Shown: positions 10,812 through 21,143, counted from the first letter of the stretch. The stretch is 64,000 nt of DNA from Erigeron canadensis (GCF_010389155.1 NC_057769.1:18414735-18478734), one strand, 5' to 3'. The notes: generated by a model not told the origin, from the letters alone. Numbers and translations: made by a program.

Positions 10812-11645
10812 TATTCACTGACCCGAATATTGTTTTGTTTCTTGATTGAAAGTTTGAGTTCCACCATCTTTGTATCTCATATTAGTATGTTTTAATGCTG
10901 TGTTTGCAGACCGCAGGACAGAGAAAGATGGAAGTGGGTCAAGGAAGTGGCACCGCACAAACACTGGCCAAGAGAGCTAGGCAAGAGCCGGAAGTTCTAG
11001 ATTTGAAGTTTGGAGAGGATGACATGAACGAACTTCACGCATGGTTGGAGTTCAATGAGGCTAAGCAACCTCATAAGAACAACTTCATGAATAACCTTTA
11101 TACTCTTCATCTTTGTATGCCTTCCTAAATATCCAATTTTTGCTAGACTTTATGGTGTACAACAAGATATTCGTAGGTGGTTTACTATTGAGGTTCCAAT
11201 TGGTGACCGGGTTGTGAGTAGTGACATGTGGCACAACATTTTAATAGTCGGGAACCATCTTTTCGTGAACTATGTCTGGAGTTTTATTCATCTTTGAAAT
11301 TGGTTAAGGAGTTGAACAAAGTGAAAAATATTTTTGAAGAAAGGATTGTTACATTTTAGTGGAGGGCCAGCCTAGGAAGTTGTCCATCCCTGAATTCGGT
11401 TTCTATTCTGGTATTTATACTAGGGAACAGTTAGATAATCCAGATTTTCGGGGTTTGTTGAGGAAAGGGTTGTTTGTTAAACAGGATATCGGTGATGGAG
11501 AGTCAATACCTCAGTATTGGACTCGTATCTCGGGGGGCACGATTGGCCTACTGGGGCACTGCTAGTGTGTCTAAGATTAGAAGTGTGAAGTTAAGGTTGT
11601 TGCATCGGATGATTGTTACTTTTCTGGTACAAAGGTCCACCCACA
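10341..11645 (+). pseudogene. Athila env-like ORF, N-terminal part, with presumed intron
   Basis: A short first exon ATG-GGT-AAA-GAG (10341-10352) is followed by GT, and a pyrimidine-rich TTTGCAG acceptor ends at 10909. Joining them keeps the frame into T-A-G-Q-R-K-M-E-V-G. Exon 2 matches the Athila ORF family in its general features: L-D-L-K-F near 11000, L-S-I-P-E-F-G-F-Y-S-G-I-Y-T near 11385, and [14 protein letters not shown] near 11570. Frameshifts and stops occur near 11128, 11300 and 11563. Function of the family is unknown; it occupies the position of env. The ORF is cut at about 11640 by the inversion junction. Splicing is inferred from sequence only. Confidence 0.65.
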
Positions 11646-11654
11646 GGGACGAAG

Positions 11655-12058
11655 CGTACTCTCGCATCGTTTGTAGGCAAAGCCTTGGGTTCAGCCCACT
11701 TAGACACATAGTCAACAGCAACCAAAATATACTGAAACTTGTTAGACGGTGGGAACGGTCCCATAAAGTCTATACCCCAAATGTCAAAAACTTCACATAC
11801 CTAGATTCCTTGTTGAGGCATTTCATCCCATCTAGTGATGTTCGCTTGTCTTTGGCATATGTCACAAGTTTCCACCAAAGTTTGAGCCTCCTTAAAGATT
11901 GTAGGCCAATAGAAACCTGCATCATATACTTTCTTACCAGTAACTTGAGGACCATAGTGACCTCCAGTTGGCCCGTAGTGACAAGCATCCAAAATCTCCC
12001 TGGTTTCAGCTTCAGCTACACATCTCCTCACCATGCCATCTGCATAAATATGAAACAA
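11655..12058 (-). pseudogene. pol: Athila integrase N-terminal half (zinc domain and first catalytic Asp)
   Basis: The minus frame contains the H-H-C-C zinc-binding domain: H-Y-G-P-T-G-G-H and C-D-I-C separated by the usual spacing, around 11860-11975. After an in-frame TAG at about 11798-11800 (CAG to TAG would explain it) it continues through W-G-I-D-F-M-G-P-F, where the Asp is the first catalytic residue. It ends near A-L-P-T-N-D-A-R-V at about 11660. The second catalytic Asp is absent, apparently lost at the inversion junction. The C-terminal half lies inverted at 9004-9690. Confidence 0.88.
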
Positions 12059-12112
12059 ATATGGTGACTCCCAAAAGTAGTGCCTAGCATCGGTCTTGAG
12101 CTTCTTTTTTTG

Positions 12113-12637
12113 CTATTTCGAGAAATCATCTGGTATCTCTCCTGCAACCAAATAATTAGCTATATCTGCAAACCAAGGACCATCATTAGTATTATAAATA
12201 ACATTAACCGACTCATCGGGGAAACGATCATTGATTTCCCCCTCTTGAAGTTCCTCCCAGTGAGGATCCTCTAGACGACTCAAATGGTCGGCAGCCAAAT
12301 TTTCGGCCCCTTTCTTATCCTTAATTTCTATGTCAAATGTTTGCAATAACAAAATCCAACGGATAAGTCTAGGCTTAGCATCTTGTTTCGAGAACAAGTA
12401 CTTTAGGGCCGAATGGTCAGTAAACACAACAGTTTTACTCAATACTAAATATGATCTAAATTTATCAAATGCATAAACAACAGCAAGTAACTCCTTCTCA
12501 GTTGTGGTGTAATTTTGCTGGGCTGGGTTCAAGGTTTTACTAGCAAAGTAGATTGGCTTGAAATGCTTATCAACCCTTTGCCCAAGCACCGCTCCTACGG
12601 CATAGTCACTTGCATCACACATTAATTCAAACGGCAA
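12113..12637 (-). pseudogene. pol: Athila RNase H domain
   Basis: A single open segment of about 174 codons starting after a stop at about 12638. It has the gypsy RNase H signature: C-D-A-S-D-Y-A-V-G-A-V-L-G (first catalytic Asp), T-T-T-E-K-E-L-L-A-V-V (Glu), V-F-T-D-H-S-A-L (Asp), and A-D-H-L-S-R-L-E at its end, which marks the transition to integrase. RNase H removes the RNA strand during reverse transcription. The segment itself is undamaged but separated from RT by a stop. Confidence 0.9.
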
Positions 12638-12640
12638 ATT

Positions 12641-13900
12641 TCAATCCGGACCAACCATAATGGGAGAATTAGTCAGCTTCTCCTTTAATACGTGAAAAGC
12701 ACTCAAACAAGCATCATCAAACACAAAAGGGACGTCCTTCTCCAACAAGTGGGTCATAGGACGAGTAATCTTAGAGAAATCTTTAATGAATCTCCGGTAG
12801 AAACCGGCATGACCAGGAATACTTCTTACCCCTTTCACATTGGAAGGCGGGGGTAGCTTGGTTATAACATCAATCTTAGCCCTATCAACCTCTATCCCGG
12901 CCTTTGACACTTTGTGCCCCAACACAATACCCTCGGGTCACCATGAAATGACACTTTTCCCAATTCAAAACAAGGCGTGCCCTTTTACACCGTGTCAACA
13001 TCTTATCTAAGTTATGCAAGCAAGACCGAAAAGAATCCCCAAAAACCGAGAAATCATCCATGAAAACCTCCATTGAGGTCTCAAGCATGTCCTGGAAAAT
13101 AGCAATCATGCACCTTTCAAAGGTGCCCGGGGCTATACACAAACCAAACGGCATTCGCCGATAAGCAAAAGTACCAAAAGGGCATGTGAAAGTGGTATTT
13201 TCTTGGTCTTTGTGATCGATGGGTATTTGGAAGTACCCGAAGAACCTGTCCAAGAAACAAAATATTCAGTGCCTGCAAGTCTTTCCAACATTTGATCAAT
13301 GAAAGGCAGGGGAAAGTGATCCTTACGGGTGGCATCATTAAGCTTACGGTAATCAATACAAACAGTGGCCAAGAGTTCCTTATTCTCATTTTCAACAACG
13401 GTCATGCCCCCCTTTTTGGGCACACAATGGACCGGACTTACCCAAGAACTATCGGCAATAGGGAAAATGATCCCTACATCTAACAACTTAATGACTTCTT
13501 TCTTAACTACCTCTTTCATGTTAGGATTAAGCCTCCTTTGTCTCTGGACAACGGGATTCGCATCATCAATAAAATCTATTTTATGTTGGCAAAAATCAGG
13601 ACTAATACCGGGAATGTCGGTAGTCTTCCAAGCAAAAGCCCGTTTATGAGCTTTAAGTACGGCCAAAAGAAGTCCTTTCTCTTCACTCGAGAGTGAGGAC
13701 GAGATAACCACGGGTAGAGGGGATTTACCTGCCAAGTAAGCATACCCCAAGAGGGCAGGCAATGGCTTAAGCTCCAGATCAGTAGGGAGTACATCAACAG
13801 AATTCGGTACCCTTGAGCTTCCATCAGCAACAACTCTTTCAAAGCTCTCATCCTCTGGAGGTGTCTCATCCAAGATTAGTACCATAACCTCTGCAAACAA
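12641..13900 (-). pseudogene. pol: Athila reverse transcriptase
   Basis: The N-terminal part (13900 to about 13250) contains Q-R-R-L-N-P-N-M-K-E-V-V-K-K-E, S-W-V-S-P-V-H, C-V-P-K-K-G-G-M and C-I-D-Y-R-K-L-N-D-A-T-R-K. A frameshift near 13250 leads to F-G-Y-F-Q-I-P-I, M-P-F-G-L-C and the catalytic F-M-D-D at about 13048-13060. A second frameshift at about 12925 leads to the connection segment L-G-H-K-V-S and F-Y-R-R-F-I-K-D-F-S-K. The catalytic Asp pair is intact. Only the reading frame is broken. Confidence 0.9.
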
Positions 13901-13978
13901 CTCATCATCATCTATATCTCCAACTCCTAAGCGAGTGAGCTCTTCATCAACATCAGTCTCGATGAATTACTCAAATTC

Positions 13979-15176
13979 CTACTCCAAAGCATCATCAATG
14001 ACATCTATCCTGAAACAAGACTCATCAGTAGAGTAAGAATTCTTAATATATCTTTCAACATTGAAAACAATCCTATCCCTACCCACACCCAAAGAAATGT
14101 CATTATCTTTCACCCGGATAATAGCATCCGCGGTATTAAGGAATGGTCTACCTAAAATTAGGGGTACCTTAGTATCTTCCTCCATTTTGAGGATCACAAA
14201 ATCACCAAGAAACACAATATGCCCTACCTGTACAGTCATGTTTTCAGCAATCCCAATGGGATACTGAAAAGAATGGTCAGCTAATCTTATACTCATACGG
14301 GTAGGCCTCAAAATTCCGGAAGACAACTTACTCCAAACCAAGTAAGGCATCAAGTTAATGCTAGCACCTAAATCGGCAAGTGCCTTACAAGTTAAAGAAC
14401 AAATAGAACAAGTGATAAGGAAACTCCTTGGATCCTCGGCATTAAGATAAGCGGCCTTCACCTCATCCATCTTTCTTTTATCCGTCACAAGTTCTATGAT
14501 AAACTTTGCATAATTTGGCATTCCCTGGATCAAATCAACTAAAGGAACATTAATGTGAAAATTTTTAATCATATTAACAAATTTATCATACTGTTCCTTT
14601 AGATTAGCCTTTCTGAACTGTTGTGGAAATGGAACCTTAGGCTTGTATGGCTTAGCCTCGGGTATCACAGCCGGTTTCGGTGGAGTAACCGGAGTCTTCA
14701 CATTCAAACTATCTTCCATCTCAATTTCTTCATCAACTTCAGCTTCATCATGATCACCTGTATCCTGCACATCTGAAACAATAACATTAGGATTATGAGG
14801 AGGGTCATAGGATCTACCTATTCTGGTTGTAATGGCCTTTGCTTGCTCCTGACGAACTGGAGGTGGAGTGTACTTCTGACCATTATTCGACCCTTGATTC
14901 TGCTTCGGATTTTGCTGAGTGTTACTAGGTAAAGCACCCTGAGGCCTAGTTATAGCAGCCATCCTACTTTCAAGATCCTTGAAGTTGATGCTCTGATTCT
15001 TTGCATTCATCTCCACTTTGCCATTGATCCTATCCAACCTCTCGCTCAACTCCTTAGTATCCTCCCTTATATTCTGAATTCTTTGGTTGGTCTCAATCTG
15101 ATTACTCATCATTTGCTTCATCATTTCTCTCAACTCGGCATTAGGATCGGTAATAGAAGAAGAAGAACCTGATCCT
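13979..15176 (-). pseudogene. Athila gag C-terminal linker and aspartic protease
   Basis: The open frame starts after a TAA at about 15177-15179 and runs 384 codons from its first ATG at 15133. It opens with a Met/Gln-rich, probably coiled segment, then a charged linker. The protease part follows, with A-L-A-D-L-G-A-S-I-N-L-M near 14370 (Asp-Leu-Gly in place of Asp-Ser/Thr-Gly, as is common in Athila) and I-L-G-R-P-F-L near 14140. The protease would process the Gag-Pol precursor. Two stops follow within about 25 bp (near 13966-13980), separating it from RT. Confidence 0.85.
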
Positions 15177-15211
15177 TAGCTTTGTTGAGTCTCCTGCTGC
15201 TGTGGCTGATT

Positions 15212-16301
15212 CTAATAGTTGTTCCTTTGCCACTTATTACCTAAAAAACGAGTAGTATTAGCAGGAAAAGAAAAGTTATGGAAGTTACTACCTGATGACC
15301 GGTTTCGAAAACCGGTGTTTCGCTGAAAACCTTCTTGTTGCTGATTCTGAATGTAGTTTACATCTTCAAGTCCCCAGTTGGAAAAATCTTCAGAATAGTG
15401 TGTATCTCCACAATGATCACATCCATCAGCAAGAACTTTCACATCCCTTTCAAGATAACCAAACCGAGACTCTTGAGCTGCAAATCCCTTATCCATACGT
15501 GCAGACAAAGCCTAAATCTCGTCAATTACATTAGAATTGTTGCTAAAACTTCCACCAAAAGCATACCCCATCTCTCTTTTGGACGCCTTTTTCAAACCAT
15601 CAAAGAACAACTCGACATACCTTTCCTTGGTTAATTCATGACCCGAACATTTCTTTAAATCGGATCCATGCATCAACAACATCTTCCCCATCTTCTTGCA
15701 AAAAGGATCTAATCAAATTTTCCAATTGCCTTTCAGTTCTAACCAAGTAAAACTCACCAATAAACGCTTCTTTGAGTTGATCCCAAGTAGTAATCGAATT
15801 CTTGGGAAGTTCATTAAACCAATCTTCGGCTTCCCCGGTTAGAGTAATGGGAAAAGTCTCAAGCTTCACGACATTCATTTGATTTTGGCCATATTGATAA
15901 AGCCGTGCCAACTTTTCAAATCTTTCCAAGTGCTTATATGGATCTCATTTCTTATTTCCATCAAATATCTGCTCTTCGATGCTCTTAAGATGATTTGGCT
16001 TCAAGTTGAAATTTTGATCAACATCCAGTGTTCTAATAGCGGAACCACGAGCCGTAGGAATAGTTCGGGCTCGGTCACCATACCGGATGTCATTTGAATC
16101 TCTCGGTCTTTCGTCACCCATCTCTTCTTTAATAAGTACAAGATTAAAGAATTCCTTTAAATAGAAGCCTTCTTCGTCTGAATCTGGAGTGGGTAAAGCT
16201 ATAGGTGAATACGGGTGTGGTGCTTTGAAATTAATCTTGCGTTTTGGTGGAGTTCTCAAAGGACTATGCAAAGGTAACCTCGAAGAACGCAAGTTCATCA
16301 A
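15212..16301 (-). pseudogene. gag: Athila gag
   Basis: The start ATG lies at about 16298-16301 (M-N-L-R-S-S-R), about 150 bp after the PBS. The Retrotrans_gag core is at 15929-15640: F-P-I-T-L-T-G-E-A-E-D-W-F-N-E-L-P and I-T-T-W-D-Q-L-K. Disruptions are an in-frame TGA at about 15945-15947, a frameshift near 15640 and a TAG near 15510. A zinc-knuckle-like C-D-H-C-G-D-T-H-Y-S-E-D-F near 15400 has Phe where the last Cys is expected. Gag would build the particle and bind RNA. Confidence 0.87.
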
Positions 16302-16452
16302 CTAATAAAGCAAACCTGCAAAACACAACTAACACCACACGTCAAATGCACCTATGATAAACAAAGAAAAAGAACTAAACTATTTAAGCAAATAACTTCC
16401 TCACGCGTGAGGAAGGATCAAACCCCTAAATTAACAACTAAATCGGCACACA

Positions 16453-16470
16453 TCCCCGGCAGCGGCGCCA
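16453..16470 (-). other. Athila primer-binding site (Asp tRNA)
   Basis: On the minus strand the 18 bases starting TGGCGCCG and ending CCGGGGA match the Asp-tRNA PBS reported for Athila elements. It lies six bases inside the LTR boundary. It sets the element's direction and the LTR edge at 16477. Confidence 0.92.
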
Positions 16471-17014
16471 AAAACTTGATTTGCAAAATCGAGCTTTCAA
16501 TTTATAAAACTAGAACTACCTAAAAACTCACTACTACGCACTCACGGGCAGTGGACCCAATCGTTTGTAATATAGTTAAGAGATAAGTCCGTGTTCGTTC
16601 TCAGGGATTGGATATGACTAGTTGCTTTATGAAATGGTTTGGAAAACACGTGTTGCTTCGAAATCCTCTTTGACAATTAAATTAAAATTGATTTGCAAAA
16701 CAAATTGCATAAAATTGAAAAGAACTTCAAACAATATAATTAAAAGTCATCCACCTTGACTTCACTCGACTTCAAATGTAATTGCATTTGGTTAAGACCA
16801 AATTCTTTAGAGTTTAAAGATAATTGCGCCAAATTCTTTAGACTTCACCTAATTGCTAGTTAAATTACCCAAGAAGGTACCACCAAAGCAAAGACAACTT
16901 TTTCCAACAATTCGTTTTATTGACTACCGAATTACCAATTTCACCTATGTGACAATAACGTGGTACCACCAACCGCTATGAATCTATAAGTCCCAACTAT
17001 TTCTAGATGGGTGC

Positions 17015-17958
17015 TGAAGACACCTCTATGTCAATGGTGAGTGTACTTTGCAACACAATCACTTAATCTGGACGTGACCAGTTTAGAGTAATTGTGTACC
17101 AGGTAATCTGGAGGTTTACTTATTAAGGTGACAATGTAAAATAAGTAAATACAATGAAATAGATATAATTGACAAGTATTTATATCGATGAGACAATATG
17201 TATTTTTCAAGTGTATTTTATTTATTGATTGTTAAATAAAATACAAAGTTGTTGCGGAACCAAGATAATACAAAGATGTAAATATCCTCACAACCTATGA
17301 AATACAATTGATCTATACTTGGAAATTCTCCTAACAATCGAAACACTTAAAGTTGTGAAATGTTCCTTTTTGCGATTGAGAGAATATTGCACAAGTTCAC
17401 CAATATTGCAGAATGTATGTGTTTGCAAAGTTGTTGAAATTCTTGGGCAAGGACCTCTATTTATAGTCGAAGTATGAGCATTGGGATCTCAACTTCGAAG
17501 TATAAATATGGTTGACAGCACACAAAAGTATTAGTAAATAATCCTTTGTGTGTGCTAAATAAAGTAAGACAAAAGGTTACTTTATTCAACCACTCTACAT
17601 CTTTGAACTTTTATCCACAGACAAGATTATTGTCCGGTTAAAAGGATGTAGTGTAAAAGGTCCTCCTCGTGATCAGTGTAAAGCTTTGTAAAGGCATTTA
17701 CACTGAAGGATCTGTAGTTGATTGATCTGGTGAAATGTCAACTGGGCTTCGCTACCATTGTCATTTCCTTTCTTCCACTTGTTGTCTTCGACTTCAACTG
17801 GAAGGTCTTCAGATTTAAGTCTTCAGATCTCAACTAGAGGAAGTCATCAGTTGCTTAAAATGTACAATGCAACTGGACTTCTAATATTTTGGACAATTCT
17901 TCATGCTCTCCAGATGCAGCTGGAGAGCTCCAGTTTATAGCCTAAACTGGACCTAACA
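17015..17958 (-). repeat. 3' LTR of the truncated copia family A element
   Basis: In sense it starts TGTTAGGTCCAG and ends GTCTTCA, like the LTR at 1300-2234. A minus-strand TATAAATA box lies at about 17458-17466. It is collinear with the first LTR over long stretches but clearly diverged, so the two are different insertions of one family. Confidence 0.85.
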
Positions 17959-18231
17959 AATTCCCCCTAATTGTCCTGAAATATTGCCAAGTATTTTCAA
18001 ACTTGTTTCTATACAAGTATAAGTTTGAAATACTTGAGTTTGATAAAACCTATTAAGTTTCCAAGACATTTTTATAGATCATCAAATGCCTTGGGCTTAG
18101 TTTTAATTGTTTGTAGATTTTATCAGTTATCTAACTTGTGAATTACAATCTGGGAACTTGTATATACACAATTTTACAATGAAGTTACAAGAAAGTAAAC
18201 AAAATTACAAGCAGATAGATAGAAGGAAAAC

Positions 18232-18354
18232 TTAAACAGATGGCCCTTCGCCAGTTTTCCTTCTTTTGGCAACTGATGAAATTGGCTGTTTGTCTTCAAG
18301 ATCAAGGCCTAATCTTTCTTCAATGTTTTCCTTGAACTTGATCCTTATTTGAAG
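18232..18354 (-). pseudogene. C-terminal tail of the truncated copia ORF
   Basis: A minus-strand frame is open for about 40 codons and ends at a TAA (18232-18234). It encodes a charged tail including I-E-E-R-L-G-L-D-L-E-D and a basic K-R-R-K. Its position about 270 bp upstream of the purine tract fits the end of the element's last ORF. No domain is recognised. Confidence 0.4.
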
Positions 18355-18654
18355 TCCACTGCGGCGTAGTGGCTTGGCTTGGTCCTCACTGCGTCGCAGT
18401 GCTAATTATCTGATCCAAATAACCTCTTTCAAACATGAAATTTTGCAAAACTTCTCCATCTTTCTTTACTTGAACAACTCTCAATCTATCAAAACAACTT
18501 CTAGGCCAATAAATCTTTCGAAAATGTGCCAAATGAGCACGTGACCTGTCAAGCGCCTGAATACACTAACAAACACCATAAACGCGCCAAATGCACATAA
18601 TAAAATGGCCAATAATGATGTGGGTAATGGGTATAAATTAGTCACATCACAACC

Positions 18655-18842
18655 CGTTTTAGGGCTAATCAACTCTTCATTTTTTTTAGTTGTTCTCTTC
18701 GATCAGTTTTCTCTCAATATTCATATTTCATATGTTGTAATAGAACACACAATAATCTAGTTGTGTGTATCCTTCCTGATTAGCGATAAGGATAGAGTTA
18801 TTATTTCTTGAGTTTGGTTGTTGATTTCAATTGAGATTGAAT
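18655..18842 (+). repeat. 3' LTR of copia B, second part; right end uncertain
   Basis: Sequence after the second CAACC should be the continuation of the copia B LTR begun at 4243. It is AT/pyrimidine-rich and includes an R/U5-like stretch ending near GTTGATTTCA at about 18825. No target duplication could be used to fix the end because the 5' flank of B is not in the window. Confidence 0.5.
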
Positions 18843-20223
18843 ATTAAGTAATAGATTAAATTGACATTTAATCTATAGATTTGGGTTATCAAAAGTTTGT
18901 TCAGAAAAATCCATATTTGACACCAAAATACACAAGACTCATAATCAACCAAGAAGGGATCAACACACGATCTAATATCGGGACTTACCTTGTTCAGTCG
19001 AAATGTGGTAATTAATGTTCATGATCGAACACACGACCATGATGTCTTATTGAATTTAGATTTGAACTTTACAATTATAACAAATTAAGTGTCCTTTAAT
19101 TTAGGCTCGTTAAAGAGCAGGAGTGTCCGTTAACTTTAACATGAAAGATGTTGGTTAAAAATAAACCTTCAGTGCCCACTTGCTAACAATAAACTCTAAA
19201 TTAATAAATTAAGATCAAACTCTACATATCACATATGAGAACACGTGTGATATGTGAGAGAGAGCCCTATTAACTTATTTCTAGGTAATTAAGATAATAA
19301 CTTTATAGAGTTTGATCTTAATTTATTAATTTAGAGTTCATTGTTAGCAGGTGGGCATTGAAGGTTTATTTTTAACCTACATCTCTCATGTGAAAATTAA
19401 AGGACACTCCTGCTCTTTGACGGGCCTAAATTAAAGGACCTTTAATTTGTTATAATTGTAAAGTTCAATCTAAATTCAATAAGACATCATGGCCGTGTGT
19501 CCGATCATGAACATTAGTTACCACATTTCGACAGAACAAGGTAAGTCCCTGTTGGTGCATTTTCGGGTGACAACATCATTATAGAAGTTTGTCTTGAGTC
19601 TATTGAATATGTACTTGTAATGAACGTTATGTTTTCGCATGTAATAAGTTGAATTCATGTCAGTCAAACTCGTGTTGACCCGGTCAAACTTTTGTTGACT
19701 TGGTCAAGCTCGACCTACACGAGCTCAAATTAGTCAAACTTGTGTTGACTTGGTTGAGCTCGACCTACATGAGCCCGACTGATCAGACTTCGACCCGGTC
19801 CAGTCCATGTTTAAGGCTATATATATAGATGTAAGTTTAGGTTTCGGTAGAGAGAGAGAGAGAGAGTTTGGTTGCAACTTGTGGAATCTTCAGTCATTTG
19901 TTTTTCATATTTTCGTATTTCGAACTTGGTGTGTTACTTGTAATTGCATTTACCGAAGTAATATATAGTTCCAGTTTATTCATATTCGTGTTCGTGTTGT
20001 TTTTCATGCTTTTGTATAAGAATTTCCGCACTTATACATTAGTTACTTAATCTCGTTTGATCCGGTGGCAAAGGGACTTTCAGTCCCGATATTAGATCGT
20101 GTGTTGATCCCTTCTTGGGTGATTACGAGTCTTGTGTATTTTGGTGTCAAATATGGATTTTTCGGAACAAACTTTTGATAACCCAAATCTATAGATTAAA
20201 TCTCAATTTAATCTATTACTTAA
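18843..20223. repeat. Long inverted repeat (foldback), arms about 380 bp, interrupted by a solo LTR
   Basis: The left arm 18843-19223 is the reverse complement, with scattered mismatches and small indels, of 19317-19549 joined to 20083-20223. The spacer of about 93 bp (19224-19316) has its own short hairpin around 19224-19257. Without the solo LTR the structure would be about 840 bp. No coding sequence is seen. I see no convincing target duplication at the outer edges, so I cannot say whether it is a foldback transposon or a local inverted duplication. Confidence 0.85.
19550..20082 (+). mobile_element. Solo LTR (533 bp) with target duplication GTCCC
   Basis: It starts TGTTGG and ends TTTCA. 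It is flanked by GTCCC at 19545-19549 and 20083-20087. It sits inside the right arm of the foldback, and the left arm gives the uninterrupted sequence, so the empty-site structure is visible. A TATATATA stretch near 19817 and an AGAGAG run at about 19852-19866 lie inside. The sense direction is probably plus, judged by the TATA-like site only. No internal region is present, as expected after LTR-LTR recombination. Confidence 0.85.
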
Positions 20224-20229
20224 TTCTCT

Positions 20230-21129
20230 TACATATCATATATATATATATGCTACGCCACTATTTCAGGTTAACATCACACTGGACACTTTTCACATGC
20301 AGTGATCACACTGAAGTTAAAAACAATAAAGGACAAACTCAACGTGATATGAATCACGTTGAGATATTCAAGTGATTAACAGATCGAGTGGACATGATCA
20401 CACCATGACCCATGCCCCTCATGTTGGGTTGTGATCATGTTAATTATAAATGTATGTCCGGAAATAATTTAATTATGCAGGGTCACACGAAATGACACGG
20501 TAACTCTATATTAATAATTAGTATATTAAAGTAAGGAAATTAGAGTTGGGCTCTAATTCCTTATAGAGGGGGTTTCCTAATCCCTATCAAACTTCGTCAC
20601 CAAGTAATTAAATCCATATAAATAGGGGTTAAGGTTTAAGGGTTTTGTAAGACAATTAGAATTGTAAAAAAACCCTAAAACAATTCCCCTCTTAACCTTC
20701 TTTTAGTTCGGTCGAACAAAACATCAAACCAAATTCTAAATATTGACTTTGTTCAATACTAGAATTTACACCATTTAATATATTTAATCTTGTATTAATA
20801 TGGATTGTGTTTTGGTTCAATGGCAACAAAGTCTTGTTTTCTTCTAGTGGTTCAACAGAAGCAAAACAAAGGTTTATAAACAAAGGATTGTTTAGTTCTT
20901 GATCGGGGTAGTAGCATACGGTATAGGGGTGTCTAGTGTGCAATTGTAGAGAGATTTTACTTTAAACCCTAAATAATAATAATAATAATCTTATTAATAA
21001 TATTATTGGAAGCTTTGTGCAAAGGTACAATTTCGATTTTCTCTTTGGTAATTAATATTATTGCATATACGTTTTTTTCCGCTACGTGCTTGTAAATTGT
21101 TATATGTTTATGTGTACATATTCTAATAG
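20230..21129 (+). repeat. Probable copia 5' LTR, perhaps of element E; left edge not fixed
   Basis: About 0.9 kb of AT-rich non-coding sequence ends in a copia-like U5 (TTTTTTCCGCTACGTG near 21072-21087) directly before a PBS-like sequence. It contains two strong hairpins, at 20339-20362 and 20392-20440. No ORF with a recognisable domain is present. The LTR call rests on the following PBS-like site and general appearance. Confidence 0.4.
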
Positions 21130-21143
21130 TAGTATCACGAGCC
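21130..21143 (+). other. PBS-like sequence (initiator-Met type, imperfect)
   Basis: TAGTATCACGAGCC resembles TGGTATCAGAGCC with one substitution and one extra base. About 50 bp later the chromovirus F target duplication begins. If real, the internal region of this element continues on the far side of F and C. Confidence 0.4.

Larger units (their letters stand above)
9000..11645 (+). other. Inverted segment inside Athila (mid-integrase to mid env-like)
   Basis: Everything from about 9000 to 11645 reads on the plus strand, opposite to the rest of the element. It holds the C-terminal half of integrase, the post-pol spacer and the N-terminal half of the env-like ORF. The matching missing parts, integrase N-terminal half ending about 11655 and env-like C-terminal half starting about 9000, flank it on the minus strand. 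No LTR, PBS or target duplication marks the edges. The breakpoints appear to have lost sequence, including the second catalytic Asp region of integrase. Confidence 0.8.
17015..18354 (-). mobile_element. Truncated copia element of family A inside Athila LTR
   Basis: Read on the minus strand there is about 390 bp of 3' internal sequence (18354 to 17959), a purine tract (about 17970 to 17959), then a 944-bp LTR (17958 to 17015). The rest of the element and its 5' LTR are absent, so this is a truncated insertion. It has the same orientation as copia A. No target duplication is recognisable because the right side is not an LTR end. Confidence 0.8.
4373..18649 (-). mobile_element. Athila-type Ty3/gypsy element, 14.3 kb, with internal inversion
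   Basis: On the minus strand the order is 5' LTR (18649 to 16477), Asp-tRNA PBS (16470 to 16453), gag, protease, RT, RNase H, integrase, env-like ORF, long 3' non-coding region, polypurine tract (about 5693 to 5681) and 3' LTR (5680 to 4373). The PBS, spliced env-like ORF, post-pol hairpin and hairpin plus G-run before the 3' LTR are known Athila traits. The interval about 9000-11640 is inverted relative to the rest. The 5' LTR carries a truncated copia insertion. Every coding domain has stops or frameshifts, so this copy is dead. Confidence 0.93.
16477..18649 (-). repeat. 5' LTR of Athila element, with copia insertion and a deletion
   Basis: Matches the 3' LTR from 16477 to about 16984, then a segment equivalent to 4915-5295 is missing. 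The LTR returns briefly (TCTAGATGGGTG at about 17002-17013), is interrupted by copia family A sequence (17015 to about 18354), and resumes with two palindrome copies and a good match to 5399-5680. It ends CACATCA at 18649, followed by the CAACC target duplication. Confidence 0.88.

Noticed and set aside
11474..12067. Plus-strand open frame of 197 codons across the inversion junction
   Set aside because: It runs from env-like sequence into the reverse strand of integrase. Only the first ~50 codons match the env-like family; the rest is a shadow.
4373..18649. Two separate Athila elements in opposite orientation
   Set aside because: There is only one pair of LTRs, one PBS and one target duplication, and the plus-strand piece lacks any terminus. 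An internal inversion explains it with fewer events.
18843..20223. Foldback as a MITE or Mutator-like element
   Set aside because: No convincing target duplication (2, 3, 8 or 9 bp) at the outer ends and no transposase. Kept only as an inverted repeat.
20115..20943. Short open frames in the 20.1-20.9 kb region as host exons
   Set aside because: Overlap the foldback arm and LTR-like sequence; no splice-consistent structure or domain.
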